In this document: in pieces, positions 45,706-54,399 of the stretch | How the letters are laid out: each line of letters begins with the position of its first letter | How positions within the stretch are numbered: the stretch's first letter is position 1 | DNA from: Muribaculaceae bacterium | Lineage (GTDB): Bacteria > Bacteroidota > Bacteroidia > Bacteroidales > Muribaculaceae | Length of the DNA stretch: 64,000 nt | NCBI GenBank assembly: GCA_023667015.1 | Contig: JAMPAX010000001.1 | Span: forward strand, 554,351 to 618,350 | Reading direction: 5' to 3' | Position numbers and translations under genes: made by a program | Notes under the pieces: generated by a model | Seen by the model: only the letters and a program-made list of their open reading frames with translations | What the model was told of the DNA's origin: nothing | Database searches by the model: none

Positions 45706-46410
45706 TTAGAAGTTTACTCCAAAGCCTATTTGAGCCATGTTTATATTGCGTGTGTCGAGATTGAAATTGGCCTTGTGTCGATCTGTGAAGTGTCTATATC
45801 CCCAGCTTAGTAGTATATGGCTCTGGAATTTCTTGCCCATCGCGAGATTGATGCCTATTCCTACCGATGCGGAGATGTCTCCATAGGTGGGTGATTCTTC
45901 TATGGTGTTGAATGAGTAGCCTACTTTGATATTGAAGAATAATAATGAGGGTTGCTTCCGGAAGGAACTTCTGAATACGACATAGAGTGGTACAAACATA
46001 TTGTTGGCACCAAAGGATTTTTGTACTCCCACACCCACTCCCAACAATCGGATATAATCGTTCTTATAACCAAATAATGCATCAATATCGAATGTAGACA
46101 TGTCGTGACCGGTGAGGTCGATTGATCCGCCTACTTCTGCCCCCCATGTAAAGTGAGAGAACATCAAGCTTTTTGTTGCTCCCGGAAATAGTGACTCTCG
46201 CTCAGTATCAATATCGATTGTTTTTTCGATCGTAATGTTCCGGTTATTCTCAGTTGAATCTTTCGCAATTAATTGCTTTTCAATGATTGTCTCTTTAACA
46301 TAGAGAATATCCTGAATCTCGGCATCTGAATTTGTTGATGCAAAGAGAGGAGAGGCAAAAAAAATAACGCCTATGCATGATAAGCGTTGTATTACTTCTG
46401 TTATCCGCAT
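45706..46410 (-). CDS. Predicted outer-membrane beta-barrel protein, function unknown
   Basis: A 234-residue protein with a signal peptide to about residue 25 (FFASPLFAST). From about residue 85 on it shows alternating strands: LMFSHFTWGAEVGGSIDLTG, YIRLLGVGVGVQKSFG, LLFFNIKVGYSFNTIEE, SASVGIGINLAMG, ILLSWGYRHFT, and it ends with phenylalanine (QIGFGVNF), as outer-membrane barrels do. It lies 35 bp after rpoD on the same strand, so read-through is possible. No family name could be assigned. Confidence 0.55.
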   Translation of the reverse strand: MRITEVIQRLSCIGVIFFASPLFASTNSDAEIQDILYVKETIIEKQLIAKDSTENNRNITIEKTIDIDTERESLFPGATKSLMFSHFTWGAEVGGSIDLTGHDMSTFDIDALFGYKNDYIRLLGVGVGVQKSFGANNMFVPLYVVFRSSFRKQPSLLFFNIKVGYSFNTIEESPTYGDISASVGIGINLAMGKKFQSHILLSWGYRHFTDRHKANFNLDTRNINMAQIGFGVNF

Positions 46411-46445
46411 AGGCAGTATTGTTATATAGTAGAGTAGATGGAGGT

Positions 46446-47306
46446 TTATTCTCCAAGGTAACTTTTCAGCAATTTGCTCTTCTGTCCTTTAAGTCGTCTG
46501 ATTGCTTTCTCCTTAATCTGACGTACACGCTCGCGGGTAAGGTCGAACTTTGCGCCAATCTCTTCGAGTGTCATCTCTTGACAACCTATGCCGAAAAACA
46601 TCTTAAGAATTTCACGCTCCCGGTCAAGAAGCTGATGAAGAGCTCGGTCTACTTCCTTCGATAGACTTTCCTGATTGAGTGTCTGGTCAGCCATCGGACT
46701 ATCATCATTGGGGAGAACATCGAGTAGTGAGTTGTCTTCACCTTCTACGAACGGTGCGTCTACAGAGATGTGACGTCCTGATACTTTGAGCGTGTCTGCT
46801 ACTTTATCTACGGGGAGGTCAAGTATGTTGGCAAGCTCTTCAGGCGATGGACGACGTTCGTGTTCCTGTTCAAATTTTGTCAGAGCCTTGGTAATCTTAT
46901 TGAGCGACCCAACCTGATTCAAGGGGAGACGCACAATTCTACTCTGCTCTGCCAATGCCTGCAATATAGATTGTCTGATCCACCATACCGCATAAGAGAT
47001 GAATTTGAAACCACGTGTCTCGTCAAATTTTTGGGCAGCTCTAATTAATCCGAGATTTCCTTCGTCAATGAGGTCGGGAAGGCTAAGCCCTTGATTCTGG
47101 TATTGCTTGGCTACTGATACTACAAATCGAAGATTAGCTCTTACAAGCTTGTCAAGTGCCTTTTGATCCCCTTTCTTGATTCGTTGTGCCAGTTCGACTT
47201 CTTCACTTACAGAGATTAGTTCTTCCCGTCCAATTTCTTGTAGATACTTGTCGAGCGATGCACTCTCCCTGTTTGTGATTGATTTTGTTATTTTTAGTTG
47301 TCTCAT
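46446..47306 (-). CDS. rpoD: Primary RNA polymerase sigma factor (sigma-70, SigA)
   Basis: A 286-residue housekeeping sigma factor of the short Bacteroidetes type, with no region 1.1. Region 1.2 starts near residue 15 ([14 protein letters not shown]), region 2 has [51 protein letters not shown], region 3 has [12 protein letters not shown], and region 4.2 has [20 protein letters not shown]. In this phylum it recognises the TAnnTTTG -7 element that occurs throughout the window. It has its own promoter and is separated from degP by 128 bp. Confidence 0.97.
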   Translation of the reverse strand: MRQLKITKSITNRESASLDKYLQEIGREELISVSEEVELAQRIKKGDQKALDKLVRANLRFVVSVAKQYQNQGLSLPDLIDEGNLGLIRAAQKFDETRGFKFISYAVWWIRQSILQALAEQSRIVRLPLNQVGSLNKITKALTKFEQEHERRPSPEELANILDLPVDKVADTLKVSGRHISVDAPFVEGEDNSLLDVLPNDDSPMADQTLNQESLSKEVDRALHQLLDREREILKMFFGIGCQEMTLEEIGAKFDLTRERVRQIKEKAIRRLKGQKSKLLKSYLGE

Positions 47307-47332
47307 ATATTATTGCCATCCAAAAATTTCGT

Positions 47333-47341
47333 GCAAAATTA
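47333..47341 (-). promoter_or_regulatory. -7 promoter element of rpoD
   Basis: TAATTTTGC on the minus strand, 26 bp upstream of the rpoD ATG. Confidence 0.6.
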
Positions 47342-47400
47342 ATAAATTTTTTGCATAATTACAATTCTCATATTCGTTTTCATCGAATTTGAGGCGGTTG

Positions 47401-47434
47401 TCAATAATTCAAGGCTTTGGCCTTGAATTATTGA
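47401..47434 (-). terminator. Hairpin after degP
   Basis: A 15-bp perfect stem (47401-47415 and 47420-47434) with a 4-base loop, starting immediately next to the degP stop codon. There is no U-tract after it on the minus strand, so it may act as an mRNA 3' end stabiliser as well as a terminator. Confidence 0.6.
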
Positions 47435-48922
47435 TTAAAGGTTCACTGCAAAGCCCAGTTTCTTGCCTTTGTTGTCGTAGGCGGTTACAAAGAAGTATTG
47501 GGCGTTGCCTTCACGTTGCAATGCGTTGAAGATTTCTTCGATGTCATCGGGTGAGGATACCGGCGTGCCGTCTACTTCGGTGATGACATACCCTACTTTC
47601 AGGCCGGCATCTTTAAAGGGGCCGTCTTTCAGTTCTTTGATCTCTACGCCATTGTTGATGTCGAGTTCTTCCTTCTTCTCTTCGCTGATCTTGGCAAATA
47701 CCGCTCCGAGTGTTGAGAAGTCTACGGGTGCTACTATGACGGTCTCACCCTGTGAGTTGCGCAACGTTGCACTCTTTTCGTATTTCTTGTTCTTACGATA
47801 GTAGGTAAGAGTAATCTGATCGCCGGGACGGAATTTACTCATCTCTCCCTGAAGCTCAGAGAATTTGCCTATGTGTACCCCATTTATCGCGATGATGACA
47901 TCATCCTCCTGAAGTCCCATCTCCTTGGCGGTACTCTTATCATTGACAGATACTACTACAACTCCTGTGCTTGTTGCTGTGATACCTTTTTCTTCTGCCA
48001 ATTCTGAGGTCAATTCTACTACTGAGCAACCCAATACAGCACGCTGCACACTCTTATATTCGCGAAGGTCTTCTACTATTTTCTGCACAATCGTACTCGG
48101 TATGGCAAAGGAATAGCCGGTATAGCTTCCGGTATTGGAGTAGATCGCTGAGTTGATACCTACAAGTTCACCTTTGAGATTGACTAATGCCCCACCTGAG
48201 TTGCCGGGGTTAAGGGCTGCATCGGTCTGAATATAGGATTCAATAGTCATATTGCCGCCACGGTTTCCTTGCCCTATGGCACGAGCCTTTGCACTGACAA
48301 TTCCGGCTGTAACCGTAGAGTTGAAGCCGAAGGGATTACCAACTGCCAATACCCACTCGCCAACTTTCAGACGGTCGCTGTCGCCGAAGGTGATGAAGGG
48401 TAAGCCGGTGGCATCTATCTTTATGAGCGCAAGGTCGGTAGCTTCATCTGTTCCTATTACGCGTGCTACGTAAGTCTTGTTGTCGTTGAGAAGAACATCG
48501 AGCCGATCTGCTCCATCTATGACATGATTGTTGGTCACAATATATCCGTCTGAACTAATAATTACGCCCGATCCTAAGCCGAGTTGCTGCATCTTATTCT
48601 GTTCTGATGGTTGCTGTTGTCGCTCTCCTCTACGTTGCCCCTGCTGGCGTTGCTGATTCCCTCTGTCGTTGAAAAAGAAGTCAAAGAAATCGAACGGATC
48701 TTGCATCTGCTGTTGGCCACGACGGGGTGAACGACTCGAGGCAAAGCTCTTTATACATACAACCTCGTTGACGGTCTTTTCGGCTGCTACTGTGAAGTCT
48801 GTTTCAAATGTAGGTGTTGCTGCGGTTCTTACAAAACCGACGCCTTGATGTTCAGAAGCCGATACGCTGAATATCATTCCTGCAAATAATGATGTCGCTA
48901 TTAGTTTCTTAATCATTGTCAA
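47435..48922 (-). CDS. degP: Periplasmic serine protease/chaperone DegP (HtrA family)
   Basis: A 495-residue HtrA protein with signal peptide (1-22, SVSAS-E). Catalytic triad H133 (TNNHVID), D163 (EATDLALIK), S242 (NPGNSGGAL). Two PDZ domains follow (about 300-380 and 400-490, SELAEEKGITATSTGVVVV, GPFKDAGLKVGYVITEVDG). Residues about 62-110 are an unusual Gln/Arg-rich loop with a run of phenylalanines (DPFDFFDFFFND). It refolds or degrades damaged envelope proteins. The gene is monocistronic and divergent from the NlpC gene. Confidence 0.95.
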   Translation of the reverse strand: MTMIKKLIATSLFAGMIFSVSASEHQGVGFVRTAATPTFETDFTVAAEKTVNEVVCIKSFASSRSPRRGQQQMQDPFDFFDFFFNDRGNQQRQQGQRRGERQQQPSEQNKMQQLGLGSGVIISSDGYIVTNNHVIDGADRLDVLLNDNKTYVARVIGTDEATDLALIKIDATGLPFITFGDSDRLKVGEWVLAVGNPFGFNSTVTAGIVSAKARAIGQGNRGGNMTIESYIQTDAALNPGNSGGALVNLKGELVGINSAIYSNTGSYTGYSFAIPSTIVQKIVEDLREYKSVQRAVLGCSVVELTSELAEEKGITATSTGVVVVSVNDKSTAKEMGLQEDDVIIAINGVHIGKFSELQGEMSKFRPGDQITLTYYRKNKKYEKSATLRNSQGETVIVAPVDFSTLGAVFAKISEEKKEELDINNGVEIKELKDGPFKDAGLKVGYVITEVDGTPVSSPDDIEEIFNALQREGNAQYFFVTAYDNKGKKLGFAVNL

Positions 48923-48972
48923 ATGTCTATTTTGTTTTCTTTGGGTTTTACACTTTATAATTTCTGAGTCCT

Positions 48973-49134
48973 TAAGTAGATGGCCGATTTAAATTTAAAC
49001 TTTATGTTCAGTTATTTTTGCGACAGTTTCTTCACTCGATGAGGGAATAATGCGAGCATTATGACCTATGAGAGGGGAGAAACTGGCCAAAAAGAACAAG
49101 CAGAAAGTTTGAATTTAAATTGAACAGTTACTTA
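48973..49134 (+). repeat. 162-bp palindromic intergenic element, copy B
   Basis: Same length, orientation and termini (TAAGTAG...TACTTA) as copy A, in the degP-NlpC divergent spacer. Apex hairpin ATAATGC-GA-GCATTAT at 49047-49062. Both internal arms align to copy A without gaps over 162 bp. Confidence 0.85.
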
Positions 49135-49361
49135 TATCCTGAACCCAATTTATCCTATGTTATTAATGCAAAAATCTCTCCATTATTATATTTGATCCTA
49201 ACAAATTGATACGTTATTAAGAAACTTTAACATCATAGCAATCATATCATATCTGCAAAATAATGCTAAATTGATGAACTGTAGGGTTGTACCCTGGTGC
49301 ACCCGCCTTTTCGATCTTTACCTTCTTTTAAATTTGATTTGCAAAAATGAATTTCTGTTTG

Positions 49362-49370
49362 TAAATTTGT
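49362..49370 (+). promoter_or_regulatory. -7 promoter element of the NlpC/P60 gene
   Basis: TAAATTTGT, 29 bp upstream of the ATG at 49400. Confidence 0.55.
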
Positions 49371-49399
49371 GGAGTGCTTTGTAGCATTATGTAATAATA

Positions 49400-49951
49400 A
49401 TGAAACGTATTAATTCACTCTATACGATTCTGCTACTTTCGTTGCTCTCTTTTGGCGCGGCAACGCTCTCTTCTTGTAGCTCTTCTAAAAAGTCCGTCAA
49501 GGCTGTTGCTGTAAGGGAGTCTCCTATTATTCATCCTTCTCATCTTTCCAAGGCTCAGAAGCGTCTTGTTAATGAGGCTGAGTCGTGGTTGGGTACTCCT
49601 TATGTTTATGCTGCTGCTGAGAAGGGTAAGGGTACTGATTGTTCGGGATTTGTTATGAAGCTTTATAGCGATGTTTTCGATATGAAGTTGCCACGTAATT
49701 CTGCAAAGCAGGCTGAGTTCTGTACTCCCCTAAAAAAGAAGGATGTTACTACCGGAGACCTCGTTTTTTTTGCTACCGGTAAGGATAAGACTAAGGTTTC
49801 TCATGTGGGGATTATGCTCGATACGGAGTCTTTTATCCATGCTTCTTCTTCAAAGGGGGTTGTAGTCAGCCGGATGAGTAATCCATACTATACCCGTAAT
49901 TTCTTGATGTATGGACGTATCCCTCAGTTTACTGCTCTCTCTAAACTATAA
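49400..49951 (+). CDS. NlpC/P60 peptidoglycan endopeptidase lipoprotein
   Basis: A 183-residue lipoprotein (lipobox LSSC, lipidated C26). The catalytic dyad of NlpC/P60 enzymes is C81 (GTDCSGF) and H135 (VSHVGIM), with a third polar residue near H147 (FIHASS). Such enzymes cut the D-Glu to diamino-acid bond in peptidoglycan stem peptides. Short length and a single domain suggest an outer-membrane-anchored hydrolase like Spr/MepS. It is monocistronic, ending in a terminator shared with the convergent trxA. Confidence 0.92.
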   Translation: MKRINSLYTILLLSLLSFGAATLSSCSSSKKSVKAVAVRESPIIHPSHLSKAQKRLVNEAESWLGTPYVYAAAEKGKGTDCSGFVMKLYSDVFDMKLPRNSAKQAEFCTPLKKKDVTTGDLVFFATGKDKTKVSHVGIMLDTESFIHASSSKGVVVSRMSNPYYTRNFLMYGRIPQFTALSKL

Positions 49952-49971
49952 ACCATCAACTATCAACCATA
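49951..49971. repeat. Tandem heptamers (AACCATC, AACTATC, AACCATA) at the NlpC stop codon
   Basis: Three 7-bp units (49951-49957, 49958-49964, 49965-49971) begin on the last base of the stop codon. It is related to the array at 17686-17704. Confidence 0.6.
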
Positions 49972-49976
49972 CAATG

Positions 49977-50011
49977 AATAGGCGCACCATTCAGGTGCGC
50001 CTATTTATTGT
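49977..50011. terminator. Bidirectional terminator (NlpC gene / trxA)
   Basis: A 12-bp stem AATAGGCGCACC/GGTGCGCCTATT (49977-49988 and 49994-50005) with a 5-base loop, between two convergent genes. The T-run is short. Confidence 0.8.
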
Positions 50012-50013
50012 AT

Positions 50014-50328
50014 TTAAAGGATTTCTGCGAGTTTTGTTTCGAGATCCGCTAATTTTACGAGTCCTACTGTCTTGGTCTTGCATTCTCCGTCTTTGAAGAA
50101 TAGTACCGTAGGTATATTGCGTACACGAAATTCTGATGCTATTTCATCGTTTTCGTCGATGTTTAGTTTGCCAATAGTAGCTTTATCACCATATTTCTCA
50201 GCGAGTTCTTCTACTGCGGGGCCTAATTTGATGCAGGGTCCACACCATGTTGCCCAGAAATCGATTACCACAGGCTTGCCCGATTCGATTGCTTCACGGG
50301 CTGTCTGATCTGTGAATTGAAGTGCCAT
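50014..50328 (-). CDS. trxA: Thioredoxin
   Basis: A 104-residue thioredoxin with the active site WCGPC (C29, C32) and the cis-proline region NIPTVLFFKDGE. It is full length and cytosolic, and would be reduced by TrxB (33590-34537). It lies downstream of dnaE on the same strand, but a -7 element (50372-50379) in the 147-bp gap suggests a separate promoter. Confidence 0.95.
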   Translation of the reverse strand: MALQFTDQTAREAIESGKPVVIDFWATWCGPCIKLGPAVEELAEKYGDKATIGKLNIDENDEIASEFRVRNIPTVLFFKDGECKTKTVGLVKLADLETKLAEIL

Positions 50329-50371
50329 TTTTTATGTTCTTTTTTTAAGGTTGGTTTTTATTTTCAGTCTT

Positions 50372-50379
50372 CAAATTTA
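50372..50379 (-). promoter_or_regulatory. -7 promoter element of trxA
   Basis: TAAATTTG on the minus strand, 43 bp upstream of the trxA ATG. Confidence 0.45.
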
Positions 50380-50475
50380 GTATCTTTTGAAGCCTTTTCC
50401 AAATTTTTGAGGCTTTCTGTTTGTTTTTTCTGTTTCTTTGAGGGTTCTCTTGTTCCTTTGAATGGTGTCAAGTTG

Positions 50476-53400
50476 TTATCTGTCAGCTTCTACGGTGAAT
50501 ATCTCAAAGGGTACTCCCCATTCTTTAAGTTCGGAGAGCATTTCTTTGTCTACTGCGTATTTTTTGCGTGAGCGTATCTTCAGTACCTGTCGGTGCTTTT
50601 GATCCGCTATCGATATATAAAGGTCTCCCTTGCGTGCATTGTCGCCGGTAGTGCTGAATTTTGAAAGTGCTTTCATGAAGTTTTCATTTTCGAAGTCTGA
50701 TCCTATCAGTAACCTTATTCCGTTGGCAAGTGTGCCACGCTTGGATTCGAGTGGCTCTACTGCTTCAAATTTCACGTCTGTGAAGTTTGGATTGTATTGG
50801 GCGACTTGATGACTGATGCGCATATATATTGTGTCCCCCTTTACGAATCTCCCTTTGAAGGTGTCGTAGTTTTTGCCAAAGAGTCGCAGTTCTGCTTTCC
50901 CATCGAAATCTTCGATGGTCAGTATGCCAAAAGGTTTCCCTTTTTTGCTCATTTTTTCTTGGAAATTGGTGACCATTCCGGCTATTGAGAGTGTAGTCCC
51001 GGCTTCTGCTCGCTCTTCGTATTCTCCACATTTACAGTTACAACCGTAGGTTATTTCCATATAATATGGGTCTAATGGATGGGCTGAGAGATATACGGTG
51101 ACGAGGTTTTTCTCTTCTTCGAGACGTTGCATACGGCTCCATGGAGTAAATTGAGGATAGGGAGGACGATCTGTTTCGATTGGCTCAAGATCTCCGAAGA
51201 GGCTTGCTTGGAGTGAGTTGCGGTCGTTCTGTATGTTCTGGCCATATCTTACAAGCTGTTCGGTGTAGCTGACATCGCCTACGGGTGCTACAAACATTTC
51301 GCGTGCCATACCGAAGCAGTCGAATGTTCCGGCTTTTGCCAGGTTTTCAATACTTCCACGATTGCAGGCACTGAGATTCACTCTCTCTACGAAGTCGTAT
51401 ATATCCTTGAAGGGCCCATTTTTCTGTCGCTCGGCTATGATGGCGTTGACGGCATTTCCTCCTACGCCTTTGACGGCTCCGAGTCCAAAGCGTATCTCGC
51501 CGGTTTTTGACACACCGAATTTTTCGTAGCTTTCGTTGATATCCGGACCTTTAACGGTCAGCCCCATACTCTTGCATTCATCCATGATTTTCTTGAGCTT
51601 GTCGCTTTGCGAGAGATTGCGGCTCATGACGCCTGCCATGTATTCAGCCGGATAGTTGGCTTTCAGATAGGCTGTCTGATAGGCCACCCATGAATAGCAT
51701 GCAGCATGGCTCTTGTTGAAGGCGTAGGAGGCAAATTTCTCCCAGTCTGCCCAGATTTTTTCCAACACTTCCGGTTTGTGTCCGTTTTTCTGACCTTCCT
51801 CCATGAATTTTACTTTCAATTTGGCCATCTTGTCTATCTGCTTTTTACCCATGGCTTTGCGGAGCATATCGGATTCGCCGCGGGTGAAGTTGGCAAGTAG
51901 ACGGGATAGGAGCATGACCTGTTCTTGATAGACGGTAATGCCGTAGGTTTCCTTAAGATATTTTTCCATGATAGGAATATCGTAGGTAATCGGCTCCCGT
52001 CCATGCTTTCTGGCAATAAAGGAGGGTATGTAGTCCATAGGCCCGGGGCGATAGAGGGCGTTCATGGCTATGAGGTCTTCAAATTTACTTGGCTGAAGAC
52101 CTCGCAGTGAGTTCTGCATTCCCGGTGATTCAAACTGGAAGGTGGCTGTAGTGCGTCCGTCGCAGTATAGCTGGAAAGTCTTGGGATCGTCCAGTGGTAT
52201 GTGGTCTATATCAAGGTCTATACCTCTGGCATTCTTGATATTGGTGAGTACTTCTTTGATGATGGAGAGAGTCTTGAGTCCTAAGAAGTCCATCTTTATC
52301 AGCCCGGTCTCCTCAATGACACTTCCTTCGTATTCTGTAGATATTAGTTTTGAGCCATCGGCGTCGGTGACCATCGATACCGGCACCCAGTCTGTTATAT
52401 CGTCGCGACATATGATGACGCCGCAGGCATGTATGCCGGTGCCGCGGATGTTACCTTCCAATTGTTCGGCATATTCCATGACCTCGCGAATTTTCGGGTC
52501 GGGGTTGTTCTTTTCGGCGGCAAACTTGGCATCATATTTTAGAAGGTTCTTGAAGTTGATTTTCGGTGATTTGCCATCGACCTCCGGCAATCTGTCAACT
52601 ACGAGTTTGGCAAGTCTGTTGGCCTCAGGTAGGGGTACTTCCATCACCTTAGCTACGTCTTTGATAGCTGACTTTGTAGCCATTGTCTGATATGTGATGA
52701 TGTGAGCTACTTTCTCTTCGCCATATTTTTCGGTGACGTATTTCAATACCTCGTATCTGCCATCGTCGTCAAAGTCAACATCGATATCCGGCAATGATAT
52801 ACGGTCCGGATTCAGGAATCGTTCGAACAGCAGGTCGTATTTTATCGGGTCAATCTGTGTGATACCCAAGCAATAGGCAGCCGCCGAGCCGGCGGCTGAA
52901 CCACGTCCCGGCCCGACGCTGACTCCCAATTTGTTGCGTCCTACATTGATGAAGTCCTGGACTATAAGGAAATAGCCGGGGAAGCCCATGGTCTTCATGA
53001 TATACAACTCGAATTCGAGACGTTCGAGGATATCCGGGGGTATGGGATCGCCATAGCGTTTCTTGGCTCCCTCCATTGTTAGTTTATATAGGTAGTCGGC
53101 CTCAAATTTGATTCTATAGAGCTTGTCATACCCTCCAAGACGTTGTATTTTCTTATCGGCCTCTTCTTTGCAAAGGACTACGTTGCCATGTTCATCTTGG
53201 GTAAATTCATCGAAGAGTTCCTGTTCCGTAATTCGATTGCGGTATTCCTCCTCGGTGCCAAATTCTTTGGGTATCTCGTAGAAGGGCATGATTGGCTCAT
53301 GGTCAATGCTGTAGCTTTCTATTTTTGACAGAATCTCTCCGGTTGTAGTCAGTGCCTCGGGAATATCAGCAAAGATTTTATTCATCTCGGCTGTGGTCTT

Positions 53401-54183
53401 TAGCCATTCTTGCTTTGTATAGTGCATTCGCGGCTCGCTGAAGGATTTCTGCATCGATACGCATATTAATCTGTCGTGGGCTTCGGCATCGGTTTCATTG
53501 GTGAAGTGGACGTCGTTGGTGGCTACGAGCTTTATACCATATTTCTTGCCGAATTCGATGAGCTCTTTATTTACTCGCTGTTGTTGCGGAAAGGTTTCGG
53601 TGTTGGCATTCTCTTTGAAAGTCTCGTGGCGTTGGAGCTCGAGATAATAATCATCGCCAAAGGTATCCTTATACCATTTCACTCTCTCTTCAGCCTCTTG
53701 CAAGTCTCCTTCAAGTATCAACTGCGGAATCTCCCCGCCCAGACATGCTGAGCATATAATCAGTCCCTCTTTATGCTTGGCGAGTTCTGCACGGTCGGTC
53801 CGAGGTTTGTAGTGTTGTCCCTCCGTCCAAGCTTTGCTGACAAGCTTGATGAGATTCTTATAGCCTGTCTTGTTTTTAGCAAGAACTATAAGATGATTGG
53901 AGTTGGAGTTCTTTCCTTTCTTCTCATGCATAGACCCTTTTGCTACATACATTTCGCATCCAAGGATTGGCATAAATTGCTGTTCGGGTGGAAGACTGCC
54001 GTTCTTTTTCTTTACATAATTGTAAAATTCCTTACAACCAAACATATTGCCATGGTCGGTCAGAGCTATGCCGCGCATGCCGTCGGCGATGGCTTTGTCT
54101 ACAAGCTCCTGGATTGTGGCTTTACCGTCCAGAAGTGAGTATTGAGAGTGAACATGTAGATGAGTAAATGGTATATCGGCCAT
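50476..54183 (-). CDS. dnaE: DNA polymerase III alpha subunit
   Basis: 1235 residues from the ATG at 54183 (MADIPFTHLHVHSQYSLLDG), chosen because it begins at the PHP domain start; an in-frame upstream ATG at 54279 would run back over the promoter element. Order: PHP domain (1-280), palm with catalytic PDIDVDFDDDGR (D466, D468), thumb and fingers, then a C-terminal OB-fold (SIAGMVTNFQEKMSKKGKPFGILTIEDFDG) and a tau-binding end. This is the replicative polymerase. It is divergent from hutU. Confidence 0.96.
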   Translation of the reverse strand: MADIPFTHLHVHSQYSLLDGKATIQELVDKAIADGMRGIALTDHGNMFGCKEFYNYVKKKNGSLPPEQQFMPILGCEMYVAKGSMHEKKGKNSNSNHLIVLAKNKTGYKNLIKLVSKAWTEGQHYKPRTDRAELAKHKEGLIICSACLGGEIPQLILEGDLQEAEERVKWYKDTFGDDYYLELQRHETFKENANTETFPQQQRVNKELIEFGKKYGIKLVATNDVHFTNETDAEAHDRLICVSMQKSFSEPRMHYTKQEWLKTTAEMNKIFADIPEALTTTGEILSKIESYSIDHEPIMPFYEIPKEFGTEEEYRNRITEQELFDEFTQDEHGNVVLCKEEADKKIQRLGGYDKLYRIKFEADYLYKLTMEGAKKRYGDPIPPDILERLEFELYIMKTMGFPGYFLIVQDFINVGRNKLGVSVGPGRGSAAGSAAAYCLGITQIDPIKYDLLFERFLNPDRISLPDIDVDFDDDGRYEVLKYVTEKYGEEKVAHIITYQTMATKSAIKDVAKVMEVPLPEANRLAKLVVDRLPEVDGKSPKINFKNLLKYDAKFAAEKNNPDPKIREVMEYAEQLEGNIRGTGIHACGVIICRDDITDWVPVSMVTDADGSKLISTEYEGSVIEETGLIKMDFLGLKTLSIIKEVLTNIKNARGIDLDIDHIPLDDPKTFQLYCDGRTTATFQFESPGMQNSLRGLQPSKFEDLIAMNALYRPGPMDYIPSFIARKHGREPITYDIPIMEKYLKETYGITVYQEQVMLLSRLLANFTRGESDMLRKAMGKKQIDKMAKLKVKFMEEGQKNGHKPEVLEKIWADWEKFASYAFNKSHAACYSWVAYQTAYLKANYPAEYMAGVMSRNLSQSDKLKKIMDECKSMGLTVKGPDINESYEKFGVSKTGEIRFGLGAVKGVGGNAVNAIIAERQKNGPFKDIYDFVERVNLSACNRGSIENLAKAGTFDCFGMAREMFVAPVGDVSYTEQLVRYGQNIQNDRNSLQASLFGDLEPIETDRPPYPQFTPWSRMQRLEEEKNLVTVYLSAHPLDPYYMEITYGCNCKCGEYEERAEAGTTLSIAGMVTNFQEKMSKKGKPFGILTIEDFDGKAELRLFGKNYDTFKGRFVKGDTIYMRISHQVAQYNPNFTDVKFEAVEPLESKRGTLANGIRLLIGSDFENENFMKALSKFSTTGDNARKGDLYISIADQKHRQVLKIRSRKKYAVDKEMLSELKEWGVPFEIFTVEADR

Positions 54184-54267
54184 ATTAGTGAGTATTTTAT
54201 GAGAAGAAGTCACAGCCGGAATATCAAATAGCCGGAATGCCGGCAATGAATTTTTCCGATTGTCTCT

Positions 54268-54276
54268 ACAAAGATA
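54268..54276 (-). promoter_or_regulatory. -7 promoter element of dnaE
   Basis: TATCTTTGT on the minus strand, 84 bp upstream of the dnaE ATG. Confidence 0.5.
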
Positions 54277-54351
54277 CAATAAATTTTTGAGCTTTCAATG
54301 ATCCTTTTCTGATTTTGGACAGATGTGTTTTTTTCTTCCCCAAAAATGTGT

Positions 54352-54360
54352 TATCTTTGC
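54352..54360 (+). promoter_or_regulatory. -7 promoter element of the hut operon
   Basis: TATCTTTGC, 39 bp upstream of the hutU ATG. Confidence 0.6.
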
Positions 54361-54399
54361 CAAAAATACAAATGAATCTATTATCAATTCAAACTAACC

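Larger units (their letters stand above)
48923..49399. other. 477-bp divergent spacer between degP and the NlpC gene
   Basis: Holds copy B of the palindromic element (48973-49134), then AT-rich sequence with a small GGGTTGTACCC hairpin near 49285, and the NlpC promoter at 49362. No clear -7 element was found for degP. Confidence 0.7.

Noticed and set aside
46425..46445. AGTAGATGG sequence near the rpoD 3' end resembling the type-1 palindrome end
   Set aside because: The match is only about nine bases with no arm or apex nearby, so it is most likely coincidence.
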